A stretch of 38,628 nt of DNA from Flavobacteriales bacterium (GTDB lineage Bacteria; Bacteroidota; Bacteroidia; Flavobacteriales_D; Crocinitomicaceae). Numbering within the stretch: position 1 is the stretch's first letter; every line of letters starts with the position of its first letter. The notes below the pieces were generated by a model that did no database searches, was not told the DNA's origin, and was given only the letters and a program-made list of their open reading frames with translations. Both the position numbers and the translations under genes were made by a program. Positions 1 through 7,030 of this stretch are shown here, in pieces. The stretch spans positions 1 through 38,628 of the forward strand of contig JAKSBJ010000165.1 of assembly GCA_022361195.1 (NCBI GenBank), read 5' to 3'.

Positions 1-50
1 TAAGTCCGTCGGACTATTGCTATATAATGCATTTTTTTGCTTCGGTGCGG

Positions 51-90
51 ATAAAAAAAAAGTCCTGAAAACTCTCATTTTCAGGACTTT
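51..90 (-). terminator. Rho-independent terminator after tRNA-Asn
   Basis: Read on the minus strand, a 13-bp stem (78-90 pairing with 58-71, about 6-base loop) is followed by a run of T (the A run at about 52-60). It lies 25 bases downstream of the tRNA-Asn 3' end and is the natural stop for that transcript. Confidence 0.8.
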
Positions 91-114
91 ACTTTATTTT
101 GCTTTTGTAGCTTG

Positions 115-188
115 CTCCCCCTCTAGGACTTGAACCTAGGACCCTCTGATTAACAGTCAGATGCTCTAACCAGCTGAGCTAAGGAGGA
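115..188 (-). tRNA. tRNA-Asn (anticodon GTT)
   Basis: The reverse complement folds as a full cloverleaf. The 7-bp acceptor has one G-U pair, the D arm has the usual GCTC/GAGC stem, the 5-bp anticodon stem encloses the loop CTGTTAA (anticodon GTT), and the 5-bp T stem encloses TTCAAGT. The discriminator is G, and the 3' CCA is not encoded. The gene is 74 bases long. A TAnnTTTG promoter box lies 20 bases upstream and a strong terminator downstream, so it looks like a stand-alone transcription unit. Confidence 0.95.
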
Positions 189-207
189 ATTTTGCTTAAA
201 GCGAGGG

Positions 208-215
208 CAAATATA
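208..215 (-). promoter_or_regulatory. Promoter -7 box for tRNA-Asn
   Basis: The minus strand reads TATATTTG followed by C, a perfect match to the Bacteroidota -7 consensus TAnnTTTG. It would start transcription near 201, about 13 bases before the mature tRNA 5' end. No convincing -33 TTTG is visible. Confidence 0.6.
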
Positions 216-271
216 TACAATATAAAATTATTAAAGAAATGAAAAAAGGAAAAAAAGTGTAATTTTTTTCT

Positions 272-844
272 TTAGATCAGAGAATCAACTTCTTCCACTT
301 CGCCTGCTGCTAGCTTTTTGAGCTCAATTTTTCCAACTCTCACCCTTACCAGGCGCAAAGTAGGAAATCCGACAGCGGCAGTCATTTTACGAACTTGTCT
401 GAATTTTCCTTCGGTGATGGTGATCGAAATCCAACAAGTTGGACCATGACGATCGTCCCGAATTTTACGACTTCTTTCAGGAAATTGAGGATCATCAATC
501 GCTTTTACCGAACAAGGTAGAGTCATATACTTTCTTCCGCGCGGTAAACCAATTTCAACGCCATTGGCCAATCTAGCCAGGGCTTCTTCATCAATTAATC
601 CATCAAGCTGTACATAATATTCCTTTTCTACATCCTTACCTCTCACCTGGTGGCTCACTTTACCATCTGTAGTTAGCAGTAAAAGTCCCTCCGACTTTTC
701 ATCCAATCGACCAATGGACATGGTTCCGGGAGCAAAGTCGTATAACTCTCCTAACATTTTTTTATTCTTCCGCCTTTGGTGATTGTGTTCAAACTGGCTC
801 AAGTAGCCATAAGGTTTATGCAATATGTAATGATGGTGACTCAT
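272..844 (-). CDS. rluE: 23S rRNA pseudouridine synthase, RluE-like (RsuA family)
   Basis: A 190-residue protein of the RsuA/RluB/E/F family, which isomerises a uridine in rRNA to pseudouridine. It has the HKPYG opening strand. The catalytic motif GRLDEKSEGLLLLTTDG (about residues 45-61) carries the essential Asp. The C-terminal stretch EGKFRQVRKMTAAVGFPTL is typical of the family. There is no N-terminal S4 domain, which matches RluE (target U2457 of 23S rRNA in E. coli) rather than RsuA or RluB, and the C-terminal half resembles RluE. The ATG overlaps the stop of the upstream acetyltransferase gene by four bases (ATGA at 841-844 on the minus strand), suggesting translational coupling. The family is certain; the exact target base is inferred. 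Confidence 0.9.
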   Translation of the reverse strand: MSHHHYILHKPYGYLSQFEHNHQRRKNKKMLGELYDFAPGTMSIGRLDEKSEGLLLLTTDGKVSHQVRGKDVEKEYYVQLDGLIDEEALARLANGVEIGLPRGRKYMTLPCSVKAIDDPQFPERSRKIRDDRHGPTCWISITITEGKFRQVRKMTAAVGFPTLRLVRVRVGKIELKKLAAGEVEEVDSLI

Positions 845-1347
845 AGTTGCTCTCGGCGGAATCCAAATACCATATCATCGTAGTACTCTCCGTCTTTAAA
901 GAGTGTTTTTGGAAAACAAGCCTCTAATCGAAATCCGTTTTTGGTTAATACCTTTTGTGAACCAATGTTTGAACCAAATGCTTTTGCAAAAACCCGGTCT
1001 ACATCCAAATTCTCAAAGGCATATTCGAGTATTTTACGAACAGCTCCTGTGGCAATTCCTTTTCCCCAAAAAGGTTCAGCAACCCAATAACCCAATTCAA
1101 CATTCTTAATGTACAAGCCACTTTGCGGATGAAGACCTATGGTACCAATTAAATGATCGTTTGTAGTAATTGCAAAAATTCGATCGGTTGTATTGTTTTG
1201 CACCATTTCAATAAATTCCTCTCCATCTTTTCGGCTATAGGGATAAGGAAAACGATCCGTTAAGTTATCCGCAATATTGGCGTTATTGGCATATTTTACC
1301 AAATCATCCAAATCGCTCGTTCGTATTTCACGTATGTTAAAATCCAT
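841..1347 (-). CDS. GNAT family N-acetyltransferase (RimJ/RimL-like)
   Basis: A 168-residue cytoplasmic acetyltransferase. The acetyl-CoA binding motif A is seen as ELGYWVAEPFWGKGIAT (about residues 85-101), followed by the RimJ/RimL-type sequence NIGSQKVLTKNGF near residues 126-138. The substrate cannot be told: relatives acetylate ribosomal protein N-termini, amines or antibiotics. The ATG start gives a complete domain. Its stop overlaps the rluE-like start by four bases, so the two genes are probably one operon. A TAnnTTTA-like box lies 15-22 bases upstream of the start, but it is weak. Confidence 0.88.
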   Translation of the reverse strand: MDFNIREIRTSDLDDLVKYANNANIADNLTDRFPYPYSRKDGEEFIEMVQNNTTDRIFAITTNDHLIGTIGLHPQSGLYIKNVELGYWVAEPFWGKGIATGAVRKILEYAFENLDVDRVFAKAFGSNIGSQKVLTKNGFRLEACFPKTLFKDGEYYDDMVFGFRREQL

Positions 1348-1387
1348 AACTGTATTAATGCTGTAAAGTTAGTATTGAAAAAGAAGT

Positions 1388-2128
1388 TTACGCTTCTAAA
1401 AAGAACAGAAGTCCAGCCAAAATCACTGGAAAACTGAAATAAAGCGTAATGAGGGTAATGGACTTCTTAACCATCTTGCTGGCATATTGCTTGTCTTCTT
1501 CTTTCTCGGCAATTTTTTGCAATTCCCGGGCTCGTTTTAAGGCCCTGAAACTACTAACTGATCCTACAATGAGGAACAATCCGCCAAAAATAGACAGGAC
1601 ATAGAGTAATTCTGCTACCGGATTGGCCAAATTGAGAATGAAAAATAAAACACCAATAGCTGCTAAAAAAAGCAGGAAGAAAATGAAACTTACCCAACTC
1701 CAACGGTGATCTTTTTTCAGCTTCTTTCTTAGTTCTTTGATTTTTACCTCTCGGACATTTTCGTTTTTCTTGGGATCATCTTCGGCTACAGTTTCGTGAA
1801 CTTCCAATGGCTGAATATCCTCCTCCCATTCAATGTTGGTCTCAAAGGTCTCTTGAGGTTCTGTCCAACTTTCCTCCGTGGTGAATGAGGCAGATTCGGT
1901 TGGTGTATTTTCAACCTCATTGCTTGTAGGATCTTCCCAAATCACCGTTTCATCCTGAGGAGAATCAGCTACCTCTTCATTTTGTTCTCCATAAACCTCA
2001 TCCAACGATTTGAGATTAAGGTGCTTTTTTCGGTTGAAATTATTCCATCGCGAAGTTCCGCACGAAGACAATAAAATCAATCCGCTTAAGAGATAAATGA
2101 AATATGAAAAAGGCAGGCTTTTCTTCAC
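1388..2128 (-). CDS. Lipoprotein with acidic linker and C-terminal membrane segments
   Basis: A 246-residue protein of unknown function. The N-terminus is a lipoprotein signal with a probable lipobox LSSC (Cys23). Residues about 40-125 are rich in Glu, Asp, Thr and Pro and look disordered. A short basic helix follows, then hydrophobic segments near 144-167, 172-194 and 224-244. A basic, coiled-coil-like stretch separates the second and third. Similar layouts are common among uncharacterised Bacteroidota envelope proteins. The start is GTG at 2126-2128, which places the signal peptide at the very N-terminus. It lies 40 bases upstream of the GNAT gene on the same strand and may be co-transcribed with it. 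It is divergent from the M1 peptidase gene. Confidence 0.8.
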   Translation of the reverse strand: MKKSLPFSYFIYLLSGLILLSSCGTSRWNNFNRKKHLNLKSLDEVYGEQNEEVADSPQDETVIWEDPTSNEVENTPTESASFTTEESWTEPQETFETNIEWEEDIQPLEVHETVAEDDPKKNENVREVKIKELRKKLKKDHRWSWVSFIFFLLFLAAIGVLFFILNLANPVAELLYVLSIFGGLFLIVGSVSSFRALKRARELQKIAEKEEDKQYASKMVKKSITLITLYFSFPVILAGLLFFLEA

Positions 2129-2233
2129 GGCCTTGAAAATACCAAATTATTGTTAAAGCAGGCTTTATTTTGAGATTATCCACTTACCTTTAGTTTAGAA
2201 GAATATTAAGAAACAGAAGTTCATTTTTCCGTT

Positions 2234-3904
2234 ATGAGATATCTCACCTTTTTATTGTTAGTTGTCATATTCAGCGCTTGTGAGTTTTACAGACCACCAC
2301 GATCTTCTAATGCCGGACAGTATCCCGAATTTACTTTGAAGGACACTTTAATTGGAAGTTTAGGCGAATACCGTAGTTGTTTTGACGTTAAATACTATGA
2401 GTTGGATTTGGAAATTGATCCGGTTAAAAAAACGGTGGGAGGTGAAGTAACCACTCATTTTGAGGTTGTAGAATCAACACAAAAAATGCAGTTGGATTTA
2501 GATGATGAACTGGCCATTTTGTGGGTGAAAGATGAGCAAGGGAATGAGCTGAATTTTCAAAGGGTAGAACATTCCTTTTTTGTGGATTTAAAGAACGAGT
2601 TAAAACCAGGAGAGCGCTCGTCGGTAACCGTGAGTTATTTTGGAAAGCCTCAAAAGGCTAAGAAACCACCTTGGAAAGGGGGATTGGTTTGGAAGTCTGA
2701 AAAAGGAAGTAAATTTTCGGGAGTGGCTTGTGAAGATGATGGTGCCCATGTGTGGTGGCCTTTGAAAGACCATATTTCGGATAAACCAGATAGCGTTCAG
2801 GCAGCATTTACGGTTCCCAAAGCACTGATGTGTGTATCTAACGGACGGTTGATGAAAGAAGAGGAAGTAGGAGAGGAAAAAAAGAAATACACCTGGCGAA
2901 CTTCTTATCCCATCAATACTTACAATGTTACTTTTTATCTGGGGAATTTTGAGCGATTTGAATTGCCTTATGAGGGCAAATATGAAGAATTTCCAATCGA
3001 GTTTTATGTCTTAGAGCATCATTTGGAAAAGGCAAAGAAACATTTTAAGCAGGCTCGTAAAATTTTATATGTCTTTGAGGATTTATTTGGACCTTACCCC
3101 TGGCCAAAGGATGGGTATCGACTCGTTGAAAGTCCGTATGCGGGAATGGAACATCAGTCGGCTATTGCCTATGGAAATGGGTATAAGAATGGAAAATATA
3201 CAGGCTACGATTACATCATTTTGCATGAAACGGCACATGAGTGGTGGGGCAATGCGGTGACCTGTTGTGATATGGCAGATTTGTGGATTCATGAAGGTTT
3301 TGCAACTTATGCAGAGATGTTGTATGAAGAAAAAAAGGAAGCTTCTTATATGTATGAGACTTCTTATTCAATTAACCGTATTTACTCCAAAAACAAACGG
3401 CCCATTGTTGGACCCATGGACGTGAGTTATAAGAACTTTCGAGACAATGATATTTACAACAAAGGGGCAGTGGTACTTCACATGCTTCGTCGAACTATTG
3501 AGCATGATTCAACCTTCTTTTCCATTTTAAAACGCTTTTCAATGGAATATCGGGAGCAATGTGTCACAACACCCGATTTTATTGCACTTGTGAATGAAGA
3601 AACGGGAGACGATTACCAGTGGTTTTTTGACCAATATGTTTACCGTAGAGAGGCTCCAGAGCTATGGTATTATTCAAACCTGGAGGGGATGAGAGATCAG
3701 ACTATTTATTATCAGTGGAATCCGGCTAATACCAATGCAGATTTTGAGTTGGAATTGCGGATCATCACGGATAAGGAAGAATTCAGAATTCAACCTTCAT
3801 CAGAGGTGCAAAAAATCAAAATCCCAATGGATAAAGTAGGTTATGCCTATTTAGATGACGAAGATTATGTTCTTTTTACCCAAAAGAAGGACTTAAAAAA
3901 CTGA
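2234..3904 (+). CDS. M1 family aminopeptidase, lipoprotein
   Basis: A 556-residue zinc aminopeptidase that should trim N-terminal residues from peptides in the cell envelope. The zinc site is HETAH (His331, Glu332, His335) with the third ligand Glu354, the M1 spacing HExxH-x18-E. Upstream, near residue 303, AGMEHQS takes the place of the family's GxMEN exopeptidase motif. A beta-rich N-terminal domain (about 40-240) precedes the catalytic domain. The protein is shorter than E. coli PepN and lacks its C-terminal helical repeat domain, as is usual for Bacteroidota lipoprotein forms. The signal ends with the lipobox FSAC (Cys16). The gene is followed 41 bases later by a small lipoprotein on the same strand. 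Confidence 0.93.
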   Translation: MRYLTFLLLVVIFSACEFYRPPRSSNAGQYPEFTLKDTLIGSLGEYRSCFDVKYYELDLEIDPVKKTVGGEVTTHFEVVESTQKMQLDLDDELAILWVKDEQGNELNFQRVEHSFFVDLKNELKPGERSSVTVSYFGKPQKAKKPPWKGGLVWKSEKGSKFSGVACEDDGAHVWWPLKDHISDKPDSVQAAFTVPKALMCVSNGRLMKEEEVGEEKKKYTWRTSYPINTYNVTFYLGNFERFELPYEGKYEEFPIEFYVLEHHLEKAKKHFKQARKILYVFEDLFGPYPWPKDGYRLVESPYAGMEHQSAIAYGNGYKNGKYTGYDYIILHETAHEWWGNAVTCCDMADLWIHEGFATYAEMLYEEKKEASYMYETSYSINRIYSKNKRPIVGPMDVSYKNFRDNDIYNKGAVVLHMLRRTIEHDSTFFSILKRFSMEYREQCVTTPDFIALVNEETGDDYQWFFDQYVYRREAPELWYYSNLEGMRDQTIYYQWNPANTNADFELELRIITDKEEFRIQPSSEVQKIKIPMDKVGYAYLDDEDYVLFTQKKDLKN

Positions 3905-3945
3905 ACATTTTAATGAATGGTGTGTAGCAAAGAAAAATACATTTC

Positions 3946-4230
3946 ATGAAAGTTTATCTTCTTGTCTTTTCAACCTTCTTGTTGGCCTGCACGGCTGAAC
4001 CTACTTTATCCAATTCTGAAATAGAAATTACCAATTGTTCTACAACAGTTGATTTGGACGAACCTCAATGCCCCAAAGGACATACTGATGAGATTATTCC
4101 AATTGCCTGGGGTAAACCATCCAAGGAGGGAATGGCCAAAGCCGATTCGGGATTAATTTGGTTAGGTGGGTGTATCATGACGGAAAATTCGCCTTCATTT
4201 CACTGCAAAATTCACGACATTGAATTTTAA
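3946..4230 (+). CDS. Small lipoprotein with a Cys/His zinc-ribbon-like pattern
   Basis: A 94-residue protein with a lipoprotein signal (LLAC, Cys15). The mature part carries CPKGH near residue 42, LGGC near 76, and HCKIH near 86-90 close to the C-terminus. This Cys/His spacing resembles a variant zinc ribbon. I recall similar short Bacteroidota proteins with the same GGC...SP...C layout, but no function is known to me. It follows the M1 peptidase gene by 41 bases and may share its transcript. Its TAA stop overlaps the stop of the convergent gene (TTAA at 4227-4230). The reading frame is convincing; metal binding is inferred. Confidence 0.75.
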   Translation: MKVYLLVFSTFLLACTAEPTLSNSEIEITNCSTTVDLDEPQCPKGHTDEIIPIAWGKPSKEGMAKADSGLIWLGGCIMTENSPSFHCKIHDIEF

Positions 4231-4793
4231 TCAATCAGCTGAATTCTTTTTAATTGATTTTCTATTGTAGCTAGTTCTTTGTTCATTGCTGCAATAGAAT
4301 CTTCAGTTTGCCCGTAAAAGGTTCGGTAATTAAAGTGGATAAATACCTGCTCAGAGGCAAACTCCCAATGGTGCATCAGCATGGTTGAAAGTGTGCTGAT
4401 GACCATCGCTGCTTCCATTGGATCGGAAGGCATTTTCTTCTTGAATAAGGGGTTTACTCCTCCATTGCCCCAGTATAATCCGTCAATCAAGGGATTAGTG
4501 TTTTTACGATCGTTCCACTTAAGTCCCTTAAACTCCCCAAAGTTAAATTCAGTTGGCTCATCAAATGAGTTTTCTTCTGCGTTTTGTAATCGATCCTTAA
4601 GAATGGACAAACGAGATTCTGTTCCTTGATCAATCGAATAATAGGACATTCGGATGACGCCAATTGGTTTTCTGCGCTTGAAAAAACTAATTAACCCCTC
4701 CTCCTTCGACTGACAAGTCATGTAGGAGGGATATTCGAACAGAAAAAATTCGTTTTTGTACTCTTTAAACGAATCTTTAGACTTGAAAAACAC
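4227..4793 (-). CDS. Conserved hypothetical protein downstream of trpS
   Basis: A 188-residue soluble protein with no signal peptide or membrane segment. I do not recognise the family for certain. The N-terminal part (EYKNEFFLFEYPSYM) looks like a beta-sheet domain of the kind seen in small Bacteroidota DUF proteins, and the C-terminus is a helix. The start is GTG at 4791-4793, only 8 bases after the trpS stop, so it is almost certainly co-transcribed with trpS. Its stop overlaps that of the convergent small lipoprotein gene by four bases. No role in tRNA charging can be inferred beyond this position. Confidence 0.7.
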   Translation of the reverse strand: MFFKSKDSFKEYKNEFFLFEYPSYMTCQSKEEGLISFFKRRKPIGVIRMSYYSIDQGTESRLSILKDRLQNAEENSFDEPTEFNFGEFKGLKWNDRKNTNPLIDGLYWGNGGVNPLFKKKMPSDPMEAAMVISTLSTMLMHHWEFASEQVFIHFNYRTFYGQTEDSIAAMNKELATIENQLKRIQLID

Positions 4794-4801
4794 GGTAACT
4801 T

Positions 4802-5770
4802 TTAATAACCTAATTTAGATCGTACTCTCCCCAATACTTCGTGGGCTACTTTTCGGGCTTTTTCAGCTCCTTCGAGTAATACCCGGTCAACCTCATCCAA
4901 ATTATTCATGTAATAATCAAAGGCCTCTCGTTCCTTTGAAAATTGATCCAATACCAATTCAAGAATAGCCTTTTTGGTGTGTCCGTATCCCCAACCTCCA
5001 TTCACATAGTTTTGTCTCATTTCAGCTACTTGACTTTCGTTGGCTAAAAGAGCATAAATGGCAAAAGCATTGCAGCTATCCGGATCTTTAGATGCCTCCA
5101 ATTCAAGACTGTCAGTAACAATACTGTTGATTTGCTTCTTCAACTTTTTCTCAGGTAAAAAGATGTTGATGAAGTTGTTTCTCGATTTAGACATTTTTTC
5201 ACCATCTGTGCCCGGAACTTTCATCGTGCTTTCATTGTGAGTTGCTTCAGGAATCACAAGCATTTCTCCCATTTCGTTATTCATCCTACGGGCCACATCT
5301 CTGGTAAATTCCAAATGTTGTTCCTGATCTTTTCCTACTGGAACAAAGTTGGCGTCGTACAATAAAATATCTGCTGCCATTAAAACCGGGTAAGTAAATA
5401 AACCTGTGTTTACATCATCTAACCTTTCTGACTTATCCTTAAATGAATGAGCTAATGTCAAACGAGAATAGGGGAAAAAACAAGATAAATACCAGGTAAG
5501 TTCCGCTGTTTCAGGAACGTCACTTTGACGATAAAATACGGTTTTACTGGTGTCTAATCCACAAGCTAGCCAGGTAGCAGCAACCCCATAAGTCCCGGAC
5601 CGAAGAGTTTCACTGTCTTTAATCTGAGTAAGTGAGTGCATGTCTGCGATAAACAAAAAAGACTCATTTTTAGGATCTTTTGCCATTTCAATAGCCGGTT
5701 TTATTGCTCCTAAAATGTTTCCTAAATGAGGTACGCCTGTACTTTGTACGCCTGTTAAAATTCTAGCCAT
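4802..5770 (-). CDS. trpS: Tryptophan--tRNA ligase
   Basis: A 322-residue cytoplasmic enzyme that charges tRNA-Trp with tryptophan using ATP. It is a class I synthetase of the compact bacterial type. The HIGH-equivalent motif is PHLGN near residue 14 (after GVQSTG), and the KMSKS loop is GEKMSKSRNN near residue 195. Length and order fit TrpS (about 320-340 residues). The ATG at 5768-5770 begins the protein directly at the first strand (MARILTGVQSTG). A perfect TAnnTTTG box lies 23-30 bases upstream. A gene of unknown function follows after 8 bases. It is divergent from plsC. Confidence 0.97.
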   Translation of the reverse strand: MARILTGVQSTGVPHLGNILGAIKPAIEMAKDPKNESFLFIADMHSLTQIKDSETLRSGTYGVAATWLACGLDTSKTVFYRQSDVPETAELTWYLSCFFPYSRLTLAHSFKDKSERLDDVNTGLFTYPVLMAADILLYDANFVPVGKDQEQHLEFTRDVARRMNNEMGEMLVIPEATHNESTMKVPGTDGEKMSKSRNNFINIFLPEKKLKKQINSIVTDSLELEASKDPDSCNAFAIYALLANESQVAEMRQNYVNGGWGYGHTKKAILELVLDQFSKEREAFDYYMNNLDEVDRVLLEGAEKARKVAHEVLGRVRSKLGY

Positions 5771-5792
5771 TCTGTATTATTACTTATCAGCC

Positions 5793-5800
5793 CAAAAATA
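5793..5800 (-). promoter_or_regulatory. Promoter -7 box for trpS
   Basis: The minus strand reads TATTTTTG, a perfect TAnnTTTG match. A TTG lies 15 bases upstream as a possible -33 element, slightly closer than usual. The predicted start near 5786 gives a leader of about 16 bases before the trpS ATG. Confidence 0.5.
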
Positions 5801-5922
5801 GAAAGAAGATGCATTCAATTAAAAAAAAGAGACCCTAAAAAGCCTTTTTTGTCAAAATCTACCAACGCTAAAACTTTTATGGCTAAACCTTAAATTGAAA
5901 AAGGTTTATAAGGTGATTTTCT

Positions 5923-5930
5923 TACTTTTG
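5923..5930 (+). promoter_or_regulatory. Promoter -7 box for plsC, possibly leaderless
   Basis: TACTTTTG matches TAnnTTTG. Its last base is only 5 bases before the GTG start codon at 5936, so transcription would begin at or next to the start codon and the mRNA would be leaderless. No good -33 element is at the expected distance. Confidence 0.4.
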
Positions 5931-5935
5931 GGGTC

Positions 5936-6700
5936 GTGAGAATACTACTACTGCCACTTATTATCCTTTATAGGCTGCATTTTGCCGCTATTTTCTTTGT
6001 GGTTCTCACTTTGCTTTACCCGGTTTTTTGGTTCTTGTTATTGAATGAAAAAAACTACAATAAGGTTTGGAAACTGAAAATTCTGACTTCGAGAATTATT
6101 TTGTTTTTGGACTTCATTTACCTTAAAAGAGAAATTCGAGCTAAGAAATTAGAAGGGCCTTATGTTATTTGTGCCAATCATGCTTCTTACCTGGATATTA
6201 TCCTTATGTATCCCATTTTACCCAAAACACGTTTTTTGTTTATGGGTAAATCCGAACTGCTTAAATGGCCGGTCATCAATATCTTTTTTAGAAAGTTAGA
6301 TATTGCTGTTAATCGTGAAAAACGACACTCTGCTATGCGTTCCATCGTTCGGGCAAAAAAGGAGATCATGAATGGCTGGTCTATTGTAATTTACCCAGAG
6401 GGCGGAATTCCAATTGATGCTCCTAAAATGGCACAATTTAAAAATGGTGCTTTTAAGATGGCAATTGATCTGGGAGTGCCTATTTTACCGATTACTTTAT
6501 TGGATAATTGGAAGTTGTTTGGAACTGATCCGGTTTTAAGTGCACGAGCACATCCGGGGGTATCGCATGTAATCGTTCACGAACCCATTCCAACAAAGGG
6601 TTTGGAAAAGAAAGATTTAGTAAGTTTGCGGAGCAAAACGTTTGAAATAATTAATAAACCCCTAATGGAAAAACATGGGGATTATATAGAAAAACTCTAA
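5936..6700 (+). CDS. plsC: 1-acyl-sn-glycerol-3-phosphate acyltransferase (PlsC family)
   Basis: A 254-residue inner-membrane acyltransferase that should acylate lysophosphatidic acid to phosphatidic acid in phospholipid synthesis. Motif I is NHASYLDI (H-x4-D, about residues 81-88). The later motif YPEGG (about 154-158) replaces the usual FPEGT. Hydrophobic segments lie near the N-terminus (about 3-50). Bacteroidota often carry several PlsC paralogues, so some other acyl acceptor, such as an aminolipid, cannot be excluded. The start is GTG at 5936, just downstream of a promoter box. gatC starts one base after the stop, so the two genes are in one operon. Confidence 0.88.
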   Translation: MRILLLPLIILYRLHFAAIFFVVLTLLYPVFWFLLLNEKNYNKVWKLKILTSRIILFLDFIYLKREIRAKKLEGPYVICANHASYLDIILMYPILPKTRFLFMGKSELLKWPVINIFFRKLDIAVNREKRHSAMRSIVRAKKEIMNGWSIVIYPEGGIPIDAPKMAQFKNGAFKMAIDLGVPILPITLLDNWKLFGTDPVLSARAHPGVSHVIVHEPIPTKGLEKKDLVSLRSKTFEIINKPLMEKHGDYIEKL

Positions 6701-6701
6701 G

Positions 6702-6998
6702 ATGGAGATTACAGATGAGTTAGTTGATCATATTGCACACTTGGCGCGTCTCAATTTTGAAGGGACCGAAAAAGAGGCAATTAAAGGAGATTTGGATAAG
6801 GTGTTAAAGTTTGTAGATCAGCTAAATGAGGTTGATACTGATGATGTAGAGCCACTTATTTTCATGACAGATGCAATCAATGTTTTGAGAGAAGATAAAG
6901 CTGAGGTGAGCATTAGCCAGGAAGAAGCACTCAAAAATGCTCCTAACAAGGACAGCGATTATTTCAAAATTGCGAAGGTGCTCAATAAAAAGTCCTGA
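6702..6998 (+). CDS. gatC: Aspartyl/glutamyl-tRNA amidotransferase subunit C
   Basis: A 98-residue small subunit of the GatCAB amidotransferase, which converts Glu-tRNA-Gln (and Asp-tRNA-Asn) to the correctly charged tRNA. GatC stabilises GatA. The sequence has the family layout: an N-terminal helix with HIAHLARL, the middle FVDQLNEVDTDDVEPL, then LREDK, and a C-terminal APNKDSDYFKIAKVL that corresponds to the usual FxVPxVL tail. The start lies one base after the plsC stop. gatA and gatB are not in the window, which is normal for Bacteroidota, where the three genes are dispersed. Confidence 0.93.
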   Translation: MEITDELVDHIAHLARLNFEGTEKEAIKGDLDKVLKFVDQLNEVDTDDVEPLIFMTDAINVLREDKAEVSISQEEALKNAPNKDSDYFKIAKVLNKKS

Positions 6999-7030
6999 TT
7001 CACTTTTTCAAATCAGTCTTTGAAAACGAT

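Noticed and set aside
1..50. Palindrome-like AGTCCG-T-CGGACT at the window start
   Set aside because: The one-base centre cannot form a hairpin and the flanking gene lies outside the window, so nothing can be concluded.
5819..5834. A-run plus GAGACC shared with 10921-10934
   Set aside because: Only 14 bases match and the 5821 copy has no proper stem, so this is likely chance in AT-rich spacers.
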